Assembly (NCBI GenBank): GCA_028274465.1
Contig: CM051456.1
Coordinates: 51,249,360 to 51,313,359, forward strand
DNA from: Plantago ovata
Taxonomy: Eukaryota > Streptophyta > Magnoliopsida > Lamiales > Plantaginaceae
DNA length: 64,000 bases
Reading direction: 5' to 3'
Made by a program: the position numbers and the translations under genes. Numbering within the stretch: position 1 is the stretch's first letter; every line of letters starts with the position of its first letter. Shown one piece after another: positions 34,641 through 45,937 of the stretch. The notes beneath the pieces are model-generated. The model made no database searches, was not told the DNA's origin, and was given only the letters and a program-made list of their open reading frames with translations.

Positions 34641-34649
34641 CAGCTCATT
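34641..34649. repeat. Left 9-bp target-site duplication of the MULE
   Basis: CAGCTCATT, repeated exactly at 44477-44485. Nine bases is the usual Mutator-type duplication. Confidence 0.9.
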
Positions 34650-34676
34650 GAGTGAGTCTCTTGAGAGACCATCTCT
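34650..34676 (+). repeat. Left terminal inverted repeat of the MULE
   Basis: GAGTGAGTCTCTTGAGAGACC and the next six bases pair with the reverse complement of 44450-44476 except at the outermost five positions and three inner ones. Confidence 0.8.
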
Positions 34677-35154
34677 AGATAGAGACCATAGAGACCAATT
34701 TATATTAATTATAAAACAACCCCAAACAACTACTAGTTTCTAAAATACCCCACAACCCAACCAAAAGCTAGAAACCGGGTCAAAACTGGGTTATAACAAT
34801 ATGGATCCTATATATACCATATACTAACAGCAGCGTCGTCATCATCATCGCGAGATTCTTCCGGTAGAGAGAGAAAACGCCTAGAGAGAGAAACTGCATC
34901 CGACGATCTCCGTCTCGCCGCCGCCACCAATCAGCGCCGTTCCGCCGCGGAATCACCACCAAATCGACTACGTAGCTTCTGTACAGGTAACGTTCATCGT
35001 TCTCGTTGTTAAAAAAGCTCATACGTGCATGATTCATCCCATACGCTCGTCGTTCTCATTGTTTGTGGTCGCAAGCTTGTTAAAACTGATAGATCGGCGT
35101 ATATATAATTCAATTATGTTAAATTTATACCTGATTTGTTGTATTTGTTGTTAG

Positions 35155-38100
35155 ATGTTTGATTGTGCAGCAAATCGTGAAGAACCTGTTGCTGGGGATA
35201 GTGAACTTGTTGTTCGGGATGATGAACATGTTCCTAATGCTTCAATTCATGTTACCACCATTGTTGCAACCACAACGACCTCAAAAACAGGTATATAGGT
35301 TGATTTCTATTGCTGTTAAACGATTTTCATGTTCTGGCAAACTTTATCTATGTTTTATAACATTCATATGCTATGTTCCATGAAATACCTCCCATGTTCT
35401 CAGTGCTCTATGTTTTCATCCGTATTGCCTATGTTCACAGTAGAACATGCCATGTTCTGAATCTGTATGCCATGTTCTCAATGTTTATGCAATGCTCTGT
35501 TTCAGACCAATATGATAACATAAAATTCATGATGAAATAACCTGCAAAAGTATATTCTATGTTTCAATAAGTATTAGCTATGTTCCATGAAATACCTCCC
35601 ATGTTCTCAATGCTCTATGTTTTCAGCCGAATTGCCTATGTTCACAGTAGAACATGCCATGTTCTGAATCTGTATGCCATGTTTTCAATGTTTATGCAAT
35701 GCTCTGTTTCAGACCAATATGATAACATAAAATTCATGATGAAATAACCTGCAAAAGTATATTCTATGTTTCAATAAGTATTAGCTATGTTCCATGAAAT
35801 ACCTCCCATGTTCTCAATGCTCTATGTTTTCAGCCGAATTGCCTATGTTCACAGTAGAACATGCCATGTTCTGAATCTGTATGCCATGTTATCAATGTTT
35901 ATGCAATGCTCTGTTTCAGACCAATATGATAACATAAAATTCATGATGAAATAACCTGCAAAAGTATATTCTATGTTTCAATAAGTATTAGCTATGTTCA
36001 ATGCAATACTTTCCATGTTGTTAGTGCTCTATGTTTTCAGCCATATTGCCTATGTTCACAGTAGAACATGCCATGTTCTAAACTCTTTATGCTATGTTCA
36101 CCAACATACAGATGCAAGTAATCTTAGTGACGATTTTGATGTCCGTGGAAGTTTGAAAGGCATCACAGGAACTTTTGATGAGTTACATGACTTGTACAAA
36201 AGACATGCTAAAAGCGTAGGGTTCTCTTTCAAGAAGGCAACACCTCGTCGTGGAAAAGATGGCGAAATTCGAGAAAAGTACTTTCTGTGTAGTTGTGCTG
36301 GACTTCCAAAAATTGAAAAAAGCCCAATGCTCACACCATCACCTGCAGTGAATGAAGAAAGTGAAAAGATAAAAAAAAAGGCGAAGGCAAAATACTATTA
36401 TGAAGAAAGATTGCAAAGCACAAATGAGGATCAAGTACTTGTATGACATCAGTAAGTATGTGGTTGACACACTTATAACTGATCATACCCATAACCTGAC
36501 AAGACCCCAATGGAGCCACTATCACAGATCTGAACGGAAAATTTCAGGTCAAAAAAGAACTTTCAATGTTTTTGAATATAATGCCTATGTTCTGTTCTTA
36601 ATATTTTATGTTCTTAATCCATATGTATATTGACTTACAGATGAGAAGGCAGAGATGTTGGAGATAATGGAAAGAGCTATGCTGAGACCTACAGATGCAT
36701 TCAACTATATGGTAGAGGTCGCTGGTGGACAAGAGAACGTTGGAAACATCAAACGAGACCATATCAACTACATAACAAGATATAGAACAAAGAAAATGGG
36801 TGGTGCAGATGCTCAGAATGTGCTGGATATGCTAAAGCAAAGACAAGAAGAGGATCCCCAATTTTATTACACCCAAAAGTTGGATGAAAAAGGCAGATTA
36901 TGCGGCCTATACTGGAGAGACTCTATGATGCAGGTAATCTATATGTTTTATGCAATATTATCTATGTTCCAAGTAATAGTTTCCATGTTTTATTCAATAT
37001 TCACTGGAAATCTGCTTGATATGCCATGCAATTCATATAATCTTTGTCTAATCCATTAAAAATTGATCTCTGAAGGATGATTATGAACTTTATGGCGATG
37101 TAATGATATTCGACACTACCTTCAGAACAAACAAATATGGCTTAATTTGTGCGCCTTTTGTCGGCGTAAATAACCATTGGAACAATGTTATGTTCGCATG
37201 CGCTTTCATTGCAAATGAGAGTGCCGAATCATTTATCTGGCTTATGGAAGAGTTCTTGAAGTCAATGGGGAATAAGAAGCCAGTTACAATATTCACTGAT
37301 CAAGATAAAGCTATATCCAAAGCTATTCTGCAGGTATTTATGTTGTTTGTAATATTTCCAATGTTCTAAGTAAGATTGACCATGTTGTAGTTAGGATATA
37401 TTACATGTTCTAAAATTCCATGTTCACAGTAATACTATCCATGTTCTAAGAAATATATGTCATCTTCTCAACTACGCAGGTGTTTGGTGATGAAACAAGA
37501 CACAGACTGTGTTTGTGGCATCTCTACCAAAATGCCATAACTAATGTTGCAAGGCTAAGGCATGATAGCACTTTCAATGATGCTTTCACTTTGTGCTTAT
37601 ATGGATTCTCCAATGAGGAAGAATTTGAAGAATATTGGGCTGGAATGGTTGATATATATGATCTTCAAGATGAGAAATGGTTCAAAAGATTATACAAATT
37701 CAAGGAAAAGTGGTCCCCTGCACGAAGCAAGACATTCTTCTCAGCCGGCATCCTATCTTCGCAACGAAGTGAGAGTACAAACAACTCAATTTCATTCAAG
37801 TCCAACAAAAACACATCTCTGACGCAATTCTTCAGATTGTTTGATGCCATGATAACCCGTTGGCGAACAAACGAATCGCTCAAAGAATTCAAGAACTCCT
37901 ATCAGTCACCAAAAATATATGTGCGTTCCGGCTTAGTGAAACATGCTGCAGAGGTAAATAATTTTCAATATACTGCAACATGGGTAATAATATGTTTATA
38001 TTTTTAGAAACATGGGTAGTATTTCCAGAAACATGGGTAGTTTTTACATAAACATGGGTAGTATATATTTATGCATATATTTAATTGATGTTCTTAATTT

Positions 38101-38935
38101 ATATCTTCAGGTGTATACACTGAAAATTTTCAAGTACTTTCAAAAGGAGTTCAGTAGATCATTTGAAACAAATGCAACATTATCTATGGACTTGGGTGAC
38201 AAAAAGTTGTATGATGTAATTAAAGAAGACGATTTAGACGATGTTGCAACTGTTATGTTCATAAAGCACCCAACAGGCCGCATTGAAATCAGTTGTGGAT
38301 GTAGGCACTTTCAAGAGGTTGGATGGCTTTGCAAGCACTGCCTCCGTATCTTGGATAAGCATGATATTAAACGGATTCCTGATGAGTACATCCTCCAACG
38401 TTGGACAAAAACATTGAAAGAGAAAGTTTGGGACCGAGTACTCCGTACAAAAAGCACAAATGTTAATGCAGAGGTAAAACTCTATTTTCTGCATAAGTCC
38501 ATGTTTCTGGAAATATTGTCTATGTTTTTAAAAAATATGTCCATGTTCTTAAAAATGCTGCAGGAATGTATTGCTTGGAGACAAAAAATGAACAGGAGGT
38601 ACACAGAAATGACCTTGAAGTCAGAAGGGAACCAGGAAGCAAGGAAGATTTTGGAAGATGGATACAAACGCGACATGGAGGCCATACTAAGTATTATAAA
38701 TACAACAAAGTTATCGGAAAGACCACAAGAACAAGCACCCGACAGCCCCAACACTAAACCTGCATCGACTAGTGCTGCATCAACTACTACAGAACAACCT
38801 ATTGTTCTAGACCCACAGATTGCAAGCACGAAGAGGAGGAAGAAAGAAAGATTCAAGAAAAAATTTGAAAGGAAAGGGAAGAAACCGAAAACAACTGAGT
38901 TTGTGGCACCACCTCTAGACAAATATTTGTTGTGA
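35155..38935 (+). pseudogene. MULE transposase (FAR1/mudrA type), one-base lesion
   Basis: Seven exons: 35155-35290, 36112-36547, 36641-36933, 37076-37333, 37480-37953, 38111-38473 and 38564-38935, about 776 codons. The order is an acidic N terminus, a FAR1-type DNA-binding domain (ELHDLYKRHAKSVGFS ... DCKAQMRI ... TDHTHNL), a MULE transposase core with FDTTFRTNKYGL and FTDQDKAISKA, the CLWHLYQNA motif, a SWIM zinc finger (CGCRHFQEVGWLCKHCL) and a very basic C terminus (KRRKKERFKKKF). All phases agree except in exon 2, where a run of nine A at 36371-36379 must be one shorter to connect the frames. This is either an inactivating insertion or an assembly error. The protein would cut and paste the element. 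Confidence 0.85.
35371..36090 (+). repeat. 207-bp tandem repeat in transposase intron 1
   Basis: Units start at 35371, 35578, 35785 and 35992 (CTATGTTCCATGAAATAC and its variant). The exact period is 207 bp, with three full copies and one partial. Confidence 0.9.
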
Positions 38936-39559
38936 TTATCGTATTGAGTTTATTTTATTTGTCGAATATCATATTGACATGTGAAAATGATATCTAGTTT
39001 TTACTTGGAACTTCATTTTTTATGCAGTTAAATGTTCTGGCAAAATTTGTCTATGTTTTAAGAAGTATTAACCATGTTCCACGCCATAACTTCAATTCTT
39101 AATACTCTATGTTTTCAGACATATTGTCTATGTTCACTGTAGAACATGCCATGTTCTAAAACCTATATCCCATGTTCTAAATCATCAGATAAGAATATGT
39201 TAAGAAAAGATGGAAATAAATAGAAGTACAAAGCACTTCTATACAGGGAAGAAAAAAAAATAACATAAGATAACAGTTTAAAAAGCGTGCAACATATATA
39301 GGATAACATAGAAGAATAATTCTAGAAACATGGAATATATATGGGATAACATAGACAATAATTCCAGAAACATAGAATAATAAAAAATATCAACAATTCC
39401 TACAACAAATTCCAGAATCGGTAATATTTCCACAATTCCAAAATGTTAAAGCTAACTACAACCAATGATTCCTACAACAATTTCCAGAATCAGTAATATT
39501 TCCACAATTCCAAAATGTTAAAGCTAACTACAACCAATGATATATCCACAATTCCAGAA
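38936..39559. repeat. Convergent spacer of the MULE with repeats
   Basis: Contains ATGTT-core repeats (39040-39185) and a 72-bp tandem duplication (about 39398-39469 and 39470-39541). No gene. Confidence 0.75.
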
Positions 39560-42500
39560 TCACTTATTTCCCCTCGATTGAATGAAGTACTCATTTGTCG
39601 TTTGAAGATGATCGTCATTTGAACTGTCATCACCTTCGCCCTCATTAGCCACTTCCTCCCCAATCTTTTCAGCCTCAACTTTCGACAGTTCTATCGTAGC
39701 CTCAAGCCGTTTTGCCTCTTCGACCTCTAAAGCTAACCTTTGTAGTCTCTTCTCTTCTAGTATCTTCTCCTCTTTTTCCATTAATTCCTTTCTAACAGCA
39801 TCATAAACCTTCATCAACTCAGAATTCAACAGTCGTGGATTTACACCTCTATACAAAATGGAATCCTTCGTCTTAACAAACTTGTCCACTTTTTTCCGCA
39901 AAGATGAACGACACTTGTTTAAATCACTCAAACAAAGTGAGGCAACAATCTCAGCTCTGAAAACGCACCTTGCAGCAGGCTAAAAAAACAAAAAACACAA
40001 ACAAAACGCTAAGTTAGAACATAGGTATGCCTATGGCTGAAAATATTGACAAACATCTTAGACGAATAAAAAAATTACCTTAAAATTACAATCAAACTTC
40101 TGCCCATAAAACATCTGCATGTGTTTCATCAAATACACACCACAATCATTTGTATCTTTTTCGGTCTTGATCCAAGAAAATGCAATTTTCTCAAGCACAA
40201 ACTCCTTGACCGATTCACCATCAGGGCGATAGTTATTCTTCGTAAGGAAGATGCTGAAATGATGACGCTAAAAAAAAAAAAAAGAAACTCAATATATATG
40301 TTCAAAAAAATAATACTCTATGTTTTACATAATATACCCTATGTTTTGAAGCATATTGCCTATGTTTACACTAGAAACTGCTATGTTTTAGAAAACATAT
40401 TGCCTATGTTTACACTAGAAACTGCTATGTTTTCAAGCATATTGCCTATGTTTTCAGCATATTGCCTATGTTTACAATAGAAACTGCTATGTTTTAGAAA
40501 ACATATTGCATATGTTTACACCAGAAACTGCTATGTTTTCAAGCATATTGCCTATGTTTTCAAGCATATTGCCTATGTTTACACTACAAACTGCTATGTT
40601 TTAGAAAACATATTGCCTATATTTACACTAGAAACTGCTATGTTTTCAAGCATATTGCCTATGTTTACACTAGAAACTGCTATGTTTTAGAAAACATACC
40701 AAGGCCCCAGAGAAGGCGTTGACCCACTCTTCCGAAGTCTCCCTATTGTCAAGATACTGAATCTTCTTCTTATCCATATTGACTACATAGCAAGTGTAGT
40801 GATCCTCAAACACCAATGGGAAAAAGAACTACAAACAACAAAAAAAATTAAAAAAAATTAAAGAGTAGCAAGAACTATTATGATCTTAGAAATAATAACA
40901 AATATAAACAACAAACATACCATCTTGACAGTCTTCAAGTCAATTAATTTTCTCCCGGGGACTACTTTCAAGGCATATTCCAACGTTGATTGAAAATCAT
41001 CAACAAACTGCTGATGACCCCTTTGCTTGTACAATTTTAGTGCTTCATCATCAAATACCTTCGCTAGCATTGCCCATGGAGTCTGCACATACAAAGATAA
41101 CATAAAAAAACATTGCACAATACAACAAAAGAGTAGAAAAATAATACAAACAAATTTAAAAGAAAAAAATACGAACATAAATGCTGGTAGTGAACCACAG
41201 ACGCTGAGTCTCCCCATCATTCCTTGTAAGCCCCTCACTGTAATTCAGATTTGCAACCCAGCAATCAACAACAGAATTCAGAATCTTCGTCTGATAGCAC
41301 ATCGTGCGTATCTCCTCCGCAGAAATCCAAAATGTCCTCGAAAACTTCACAAAATGTTCACACCCATCATACCTGTTCATATAAACAGAGTATAAGAACA
41401 AAAAACACATAAAAAAGAACGAGAGAACACATAAAAAAAAAAAAAAAAGAAAAAAAGAAAGAAAGAACACAAAGTAACCTCGAATTCTCGGACATGAAAA
41501 ATACATAATCCGCAACTTGTTTCCTTAATGTCCTCATGTCCTTCACATACTTGACCATATTCCTCATCATTTTCGAACCCATAACACAATCCTCACCAAC
41601 AGCGCCACAATCATTAATTGTACATCCAAGATAATCAAAACAGAAATCAACAATTACATCAACAGGCCTCAAAACAACATTGTCAGCATCATCATCCGTC
41701 TTCTCTACACGACCTATAAACTCTACATCAACAGCAGAATCATCAATCACATCAACAGCAGAATCATCAACAGGCCTCAAAACTATGTTATCACCTTCAT
41801 TGGCTATGTTATCACCATCATGACCTATGTTATCACCAACATTTCCCATCTTCTCCTTCTCATTACCAACTCCAGATTCATCCACTCCAGTCCCCTTGTT
41901 CTCACCACCACCATCTTCATCACTCTCACTGCTATTACCTAAATCAGCAACCTCCTTCTCAACTTGCCTCCCTATGCTACACACATCAACATTTTTTTCT
42001 ACTTTGACAGATTCAAATTCTGCCTTATCAATCCCACCATCATCATCAGATACAGAATTTAAATTCTCTTCATCTCCACTTTCACAAAGATTTTTCTTAA
42101 CCCAAGAATCAGGTTGCGACTCACCATATACTCCCATCATCTTCTCCCTCAATTCAGCACAAATCCTATCAACAAACCCGATTAAGATAGGATCACTCCA
42201 ACCCTTCTCAGAATCCAAACTCTGTGAAAGTTGTGATAAAGACTTATCACTCCAATCAGGGACCTCAAAGCCAACGTTACCACATTTATATATCCTATCA
42301 AGATGTGCACGCAATGCAACTTGCTGATCCTTCATGTACAGCTCCCAAGACTTCTCAGCAGTCTACAAAACAAAAGGCTAGTCAGAAACATATAAAACTA
42401 TGTTCTAAACATTAAGTCCTATGTTTTTAAAGAAAAGGCCTATGTTCTGAATAATGTTAAAAAATAAAATAAAAAGAGCATAAAAAAATAAACTCACCAT

Positions 42501-44002
42501 TACAGAACCTTCAACAGGCTGCTTCTTCTTCTTAAGCTTGTCAGGAGGAATATAGAATACTGGACCATCACCAACCCTTATTTTGTTAATAGGATAACAC
42601 TTATCACGGGTCGTCTTCCCAAAACCTCCATGTTTTCGCTCATAAGCAATCCTATCCCCAATGATTTCATCTGTCCAATGCCTACACAATGGAACAACAA
42701 TAGAAGCACTTTCTCCACAATATCTGTACCTATGAAGGTAGCAATACACGAGCACCATCACACAACCACTAACAATGCAATAGTCGTTTGTTTTAGACTT
42801 CAATGTCTTAACAGCTTTTTGAAGTCTGTCAACAACAAACGCACACCAATCATACATCTGGATCTTACTCACATCCTGAACAGCAACCAAGAGTTTCTGA
42901 TCCACAAAAGCAGCAGGGGTCGGCGACAAGAAGTAACCACATACGTATAAAACAAAAAGTCGCTTGAATTCTTCTCCACCATCAGTCAACTCCTTCAAAC
43001 GCTTCTTAACACACGTAAGCTTTACTTCCTTCATTCTTTTTTTACCACTTTTATCAATATTGCCTTTAATGTCAGCCCCCCAATCCATGCAACTACGTAC
43101 AAACTCATCCCTCAAATCAGCATCAACTTTATTACCCCCATGCTGAAAGCTCATTGGAACTTCAACGCCCGGATTACGCAGAAGCATGAACTGATCAAAC
43201 ACATCATCACCACAAATGGGAATCTTAGCATCGCCAATGGTGATATGATAACAATCAGAATCGAGCAAATTAACCAACCACGGAGTTAAAAGCCGAGGGA
43301 CAGATTCAGCAGCCATCATTCCCAACCCACCAAATCCAATCTCTTCAACATCCCTCTTCTGCGCCAAAGTTAAAGATTCCATCAACTCCTTTACCTTCTT
43401 TGGCTGACAAGGAGTCACCATCATCTTAAAAATAACACCGTCATCCCTTTCAACACGGATATAATTAAGCTTTCCTTCTTCTCCAGGTCCCAAATCTTGA
43501 AGTCTAAATATCTTCCCAGAATTATGCCTAGATTTCTTCTTTGCCACTACATATGCAAATATAAGACAAATTAAGAACATATACAGAACATGGACAATAA
43601 TGTACAAAACATGGACAGTAGATGAACAAAACATAGACAGTTAAAAAAAAACACAACAAACATAGAAAATCATGTACAATACATTGCTTCTCTGCCACCA
43701 TATCTATATGCAAACATAAGACAAATTAAGAACATATACAGAACATGGACAATAATGTACAAAACATGGACAATAAATGAACAAAACATGGACAGTTAAT
43801 AAAAACAGAAACACAAAACAAAAGTGCAGAAAAACCTACCTGAAACACTAGATATTTTAGTTTTCTTCTCAGGCGAAATGTTTGCACCACTACTACTTGA
43901 CTTCGTTTTCTTCTCCGGCGAACCCAAAGCACTAATTCTAGGTGATTTTCGTGTTGGATTGTTCACCTCACCCAGCTTCCTCTTACCACGAACACCATCC
44001 AT
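39560..44002 (-). CDS. MULE-encoded Ulp1-type (C48) SUMO-protease-like protein
   Basis: Eight exons on the minus strand (44002-43840, 43546-42498, 42362-41479, 41372-41177, 41082-40921, 40828-40700, 40267-40079, 39979-39560) join in phase to 1063 residues with no stops. The N terminus is basic and Ser/Pro-rich (nuclear-type, SPEKKTK twice). Exon 2 holds the helical domain common to plant Ulp1-MULE proteins (FGGLGMMAAESVPRLL). Exon 3 is largely acidic repeats (DGDNIANEGDNIV). The peptidase spans exons 4-7, with the catalytic His in DHYTCYVV, Asp in YLDNR and Cys in NDCGVYLMKHM. A charged coiled tail follows. It may process SUMO-like conjugates, and its role in transposition is unknown. The frame is intact, unlike that of its transposase partner. 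Confidence 0.9.
40310..40690. repeat. Short interspersed ATGTT-core repeats in a Ulp1-gene intron
   Basis: Many near-identical units of the type CCTATGTTTACACTAGAAAC and CTATGTTTTAGAAAACATA, the latter palindromic. Similar motifs fill introns of both MULE genes. Confidence 0.85.
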
Positions 44003-44449
44003 ATCAACTAACACCAGAGACACACTGTAAACGAACGAACATAGATGAGAGAAATTACGAAAATCCAACCACAAAAAAAAACCCTAAAATATCGAATCAA
44101 CACGAGAAAACCGTAAAAAAAGAGGAGAAAACTTACGATATCAACTGGAAAACGTCAACGAAGTTGAAGACACCGTCAATTGCACAAGAAATCCACGATC
44201 TACGACGGAGAAACGAAGAAGAACGAACAGAGATGGATGGAGATCGACGGAGAAAACGACCGAAACAGAGAAAGGAGAAAACGAAGAAGACGGAGAAAAC
44301 GATGGAGAGCGAGATATTTTGTGAAGTCGGGTTAGTAAACTCGGGTCTTATTAAGTCGGGTTTAGTAAATTCGGGTCGGGTGAGGATCCGTGAAAATTTG
44401 AAGGAGGATGGTAAATTGCAAATTAGTCCTGTCTCTCTATAAGTTAAAA

Positions 44450-44476
44450 AGAGACGGTCTCTTATGAGACTTTGAG
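44450..44476 (-). repeat. Right terminal inverted repeat of the MULE
   Basis: Partner of 34650-34676. The inner 22 bases are largely conserved. Confidence 0.8.
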
Positions 44477-44485
44477 CAGCTCATT
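44477..44485. repeat. Right 9-bp target-site duplication of the MULE
   Basis: CAGCTCATT, identical to 34641-34649. Confidence 0.9.
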
Positions 44486-44713
44486 TAGTAAAATTAGTAA
44501 AAAAAACATTAATACATAAAGCCCACGAAACAAATATTAAACTATGGCAGTACATAACAATGCTGAACGAAATACTAAATTATGAAGGTAACTCTACCCG
44601 ATTACAATTGCAACTATGCTAGAAGTTTTCCGCGACTCAAGGAATTCATCATTTCTTCTCCATTCATCCCTACGTGATCCATAATGTCATCCACTAACAC
44701 TGGCTTCTGTCTT

Positions 44714-45363
44714 TTAAGTAGATCCATCTCCACGTGTGGCCGAAACAGGGCTTAAGCTAGTATGTTCTTCATCTTTGAAGCTCATTGTTAGGTCAAAAGG
44801 ACTGTTGTCCGACGTATTCTCGCTTGTATGACTGCTACTGCCATCTGGCTTGCGAACCATTGACCAACCTTCAAAGATACTGGGAAGATCTTCCCAGAAT
44901 GGCTCACCGTGTTCAGTGTACCATCCATACTGATTGTCAAACTGGAGATTAAACAGAAATATAATCGCATAACTTATATGAGATTTAAAAGGTATAATAG
45001 TTTGTAATTTTGTTAATTTTTACGTACCTTAAGGAGCTGCTCCCAGATTTCGGAGTTAGCAGTAAGTGTGTTGGTAATCGGCTCCCACTTCATCCCTTTA
45101 TGGCCTAGGAGATTGTTGAAGAGCACATGGAGTTTTTGTAGCATATCAATCACGACTTTCAACTGAGCACGCGTATAGATTATACCCAGAAACCTGCTAA
45201 TGTAGGTCGAAACAGATTCAAGAGCTACATCTGTTTTCTCTGGCCATTCCCATATCCCCTGATCTGCAAGTTCTTTGAGCTTCCTGACTATTAATTGCAC
45301 ATGGCCTTTTGGAATCTTCCCTTCATACCAATCTGTATCTTGCTTCGACCATGGAGCAGCCAT
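44714..45363 (-). CDS. Gene D: Myb/SANT-like paralogue, intact
   Basis: Exon 1 (45363-45028, 112 codons) starts MAAPWSKQD and encodes KIPKGHVQLIVRKL, WEWP, VVIDMLQKLHVLF, GMKWEPI and ANSEIWEQLLK. Exon 2 (44941-44714) begins FDNQYGWYTEHGEPFWEDL, reads PSIFEGW and ends in a short Ser/Asp/Glu tail. The total is 187 residues with clean splice sites and no lesions, the best-preserved member of the A-D family. It lies 575 bp downstream of the HARBI1-like gene on the same strand, the same order as the Harbinger transposase and Myb pair at 50475-53859. It is likely a DNA-binding partner of that protein. Confidence 0.65.
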
Positions 45364-45937
45364 TATGATTAAAGTGAAAAAGTAGTTTCTCACTTGGATT
45401 GAAAATAGTTTTGCTACTGCTATTGTAATATGGAAAATCTTGGGAGTAGGGCTTATATACTAACAAGTAAGTACTTTGCCACATTTTATGGAGGTGGATA
45501 TTATTTTCTAGTCAGGAACGTAGGAATTAGCTTCGTAATTCAGGTGTGTACTAATACCGGTCAACTAACAAGAACCTTCATAATTGCACAAAATAAGAAA
45601 TAGCGCAAAGTAAGATGTTGTAAGAATATAGACCATTAAAAATTTGTCAACTTCTTCACATAAATTTGTATTTGAGCAACAACAAGTAAAAGAGTTCTTG
45701 TCATTAATGGATGCAATAATCAACATGTAAGGCAATTGAACACATCATATTCTTGTAACACCAAACCAGAACATGATAACAGGTGCTGCTAGCTAAATGA
45801 GATAACGAAACTTGATATAATTAAATCCTAATTGAAATTCAACACAACAAACTAGAAGAGAATTCTTGAATACAAGTATTTTTCCATACAGGTATTGCAG
45901 AACCTTCCAAAAAGCTAATATTCACCCTAGAATCAGC

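Larger units (their letters stand above)
34650..44476. mobile_element. Complete Mutator-like element (MULE) with transposase and Ulp1 protease genes
   Basis: The element is 9827 bp long, flanked by the perfect 9-bp duplication CAGCTCATT. The termini share a short imperfect inverted repeat of about 27 bases, with the core AGTCTCNTNAGAGACCNTCTCT. Inside are two convergent, intron-rich genes: a MULE transposase with a FAR1-like N terminus on the plus strand and a Ulp1-type cysteine protease on the minus strand. MULEs that carry Ulp1-like genes are known from Arabidopsis (Kaonashi) and melon. Noncoding parts are filled with ATGTT-core repeats. It lies inside the Myb/SANT and Harbinger gene block, so it arrived after that block formed. 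Confidence 0.95.

Noticed and set aside
40121-40700. Repeats considered as a CRISPR-like array
   Set aside because: Units vary in length, have no unique spacers, and lie in an intron of a plant transposon gene.
41156-41515. Alternative readings of Ulp1-gene introns as membrane proteins
   Set aside because: Hydrophobic runs come from poly-A/T intron sequence. The spliced exons explain the locus fully.
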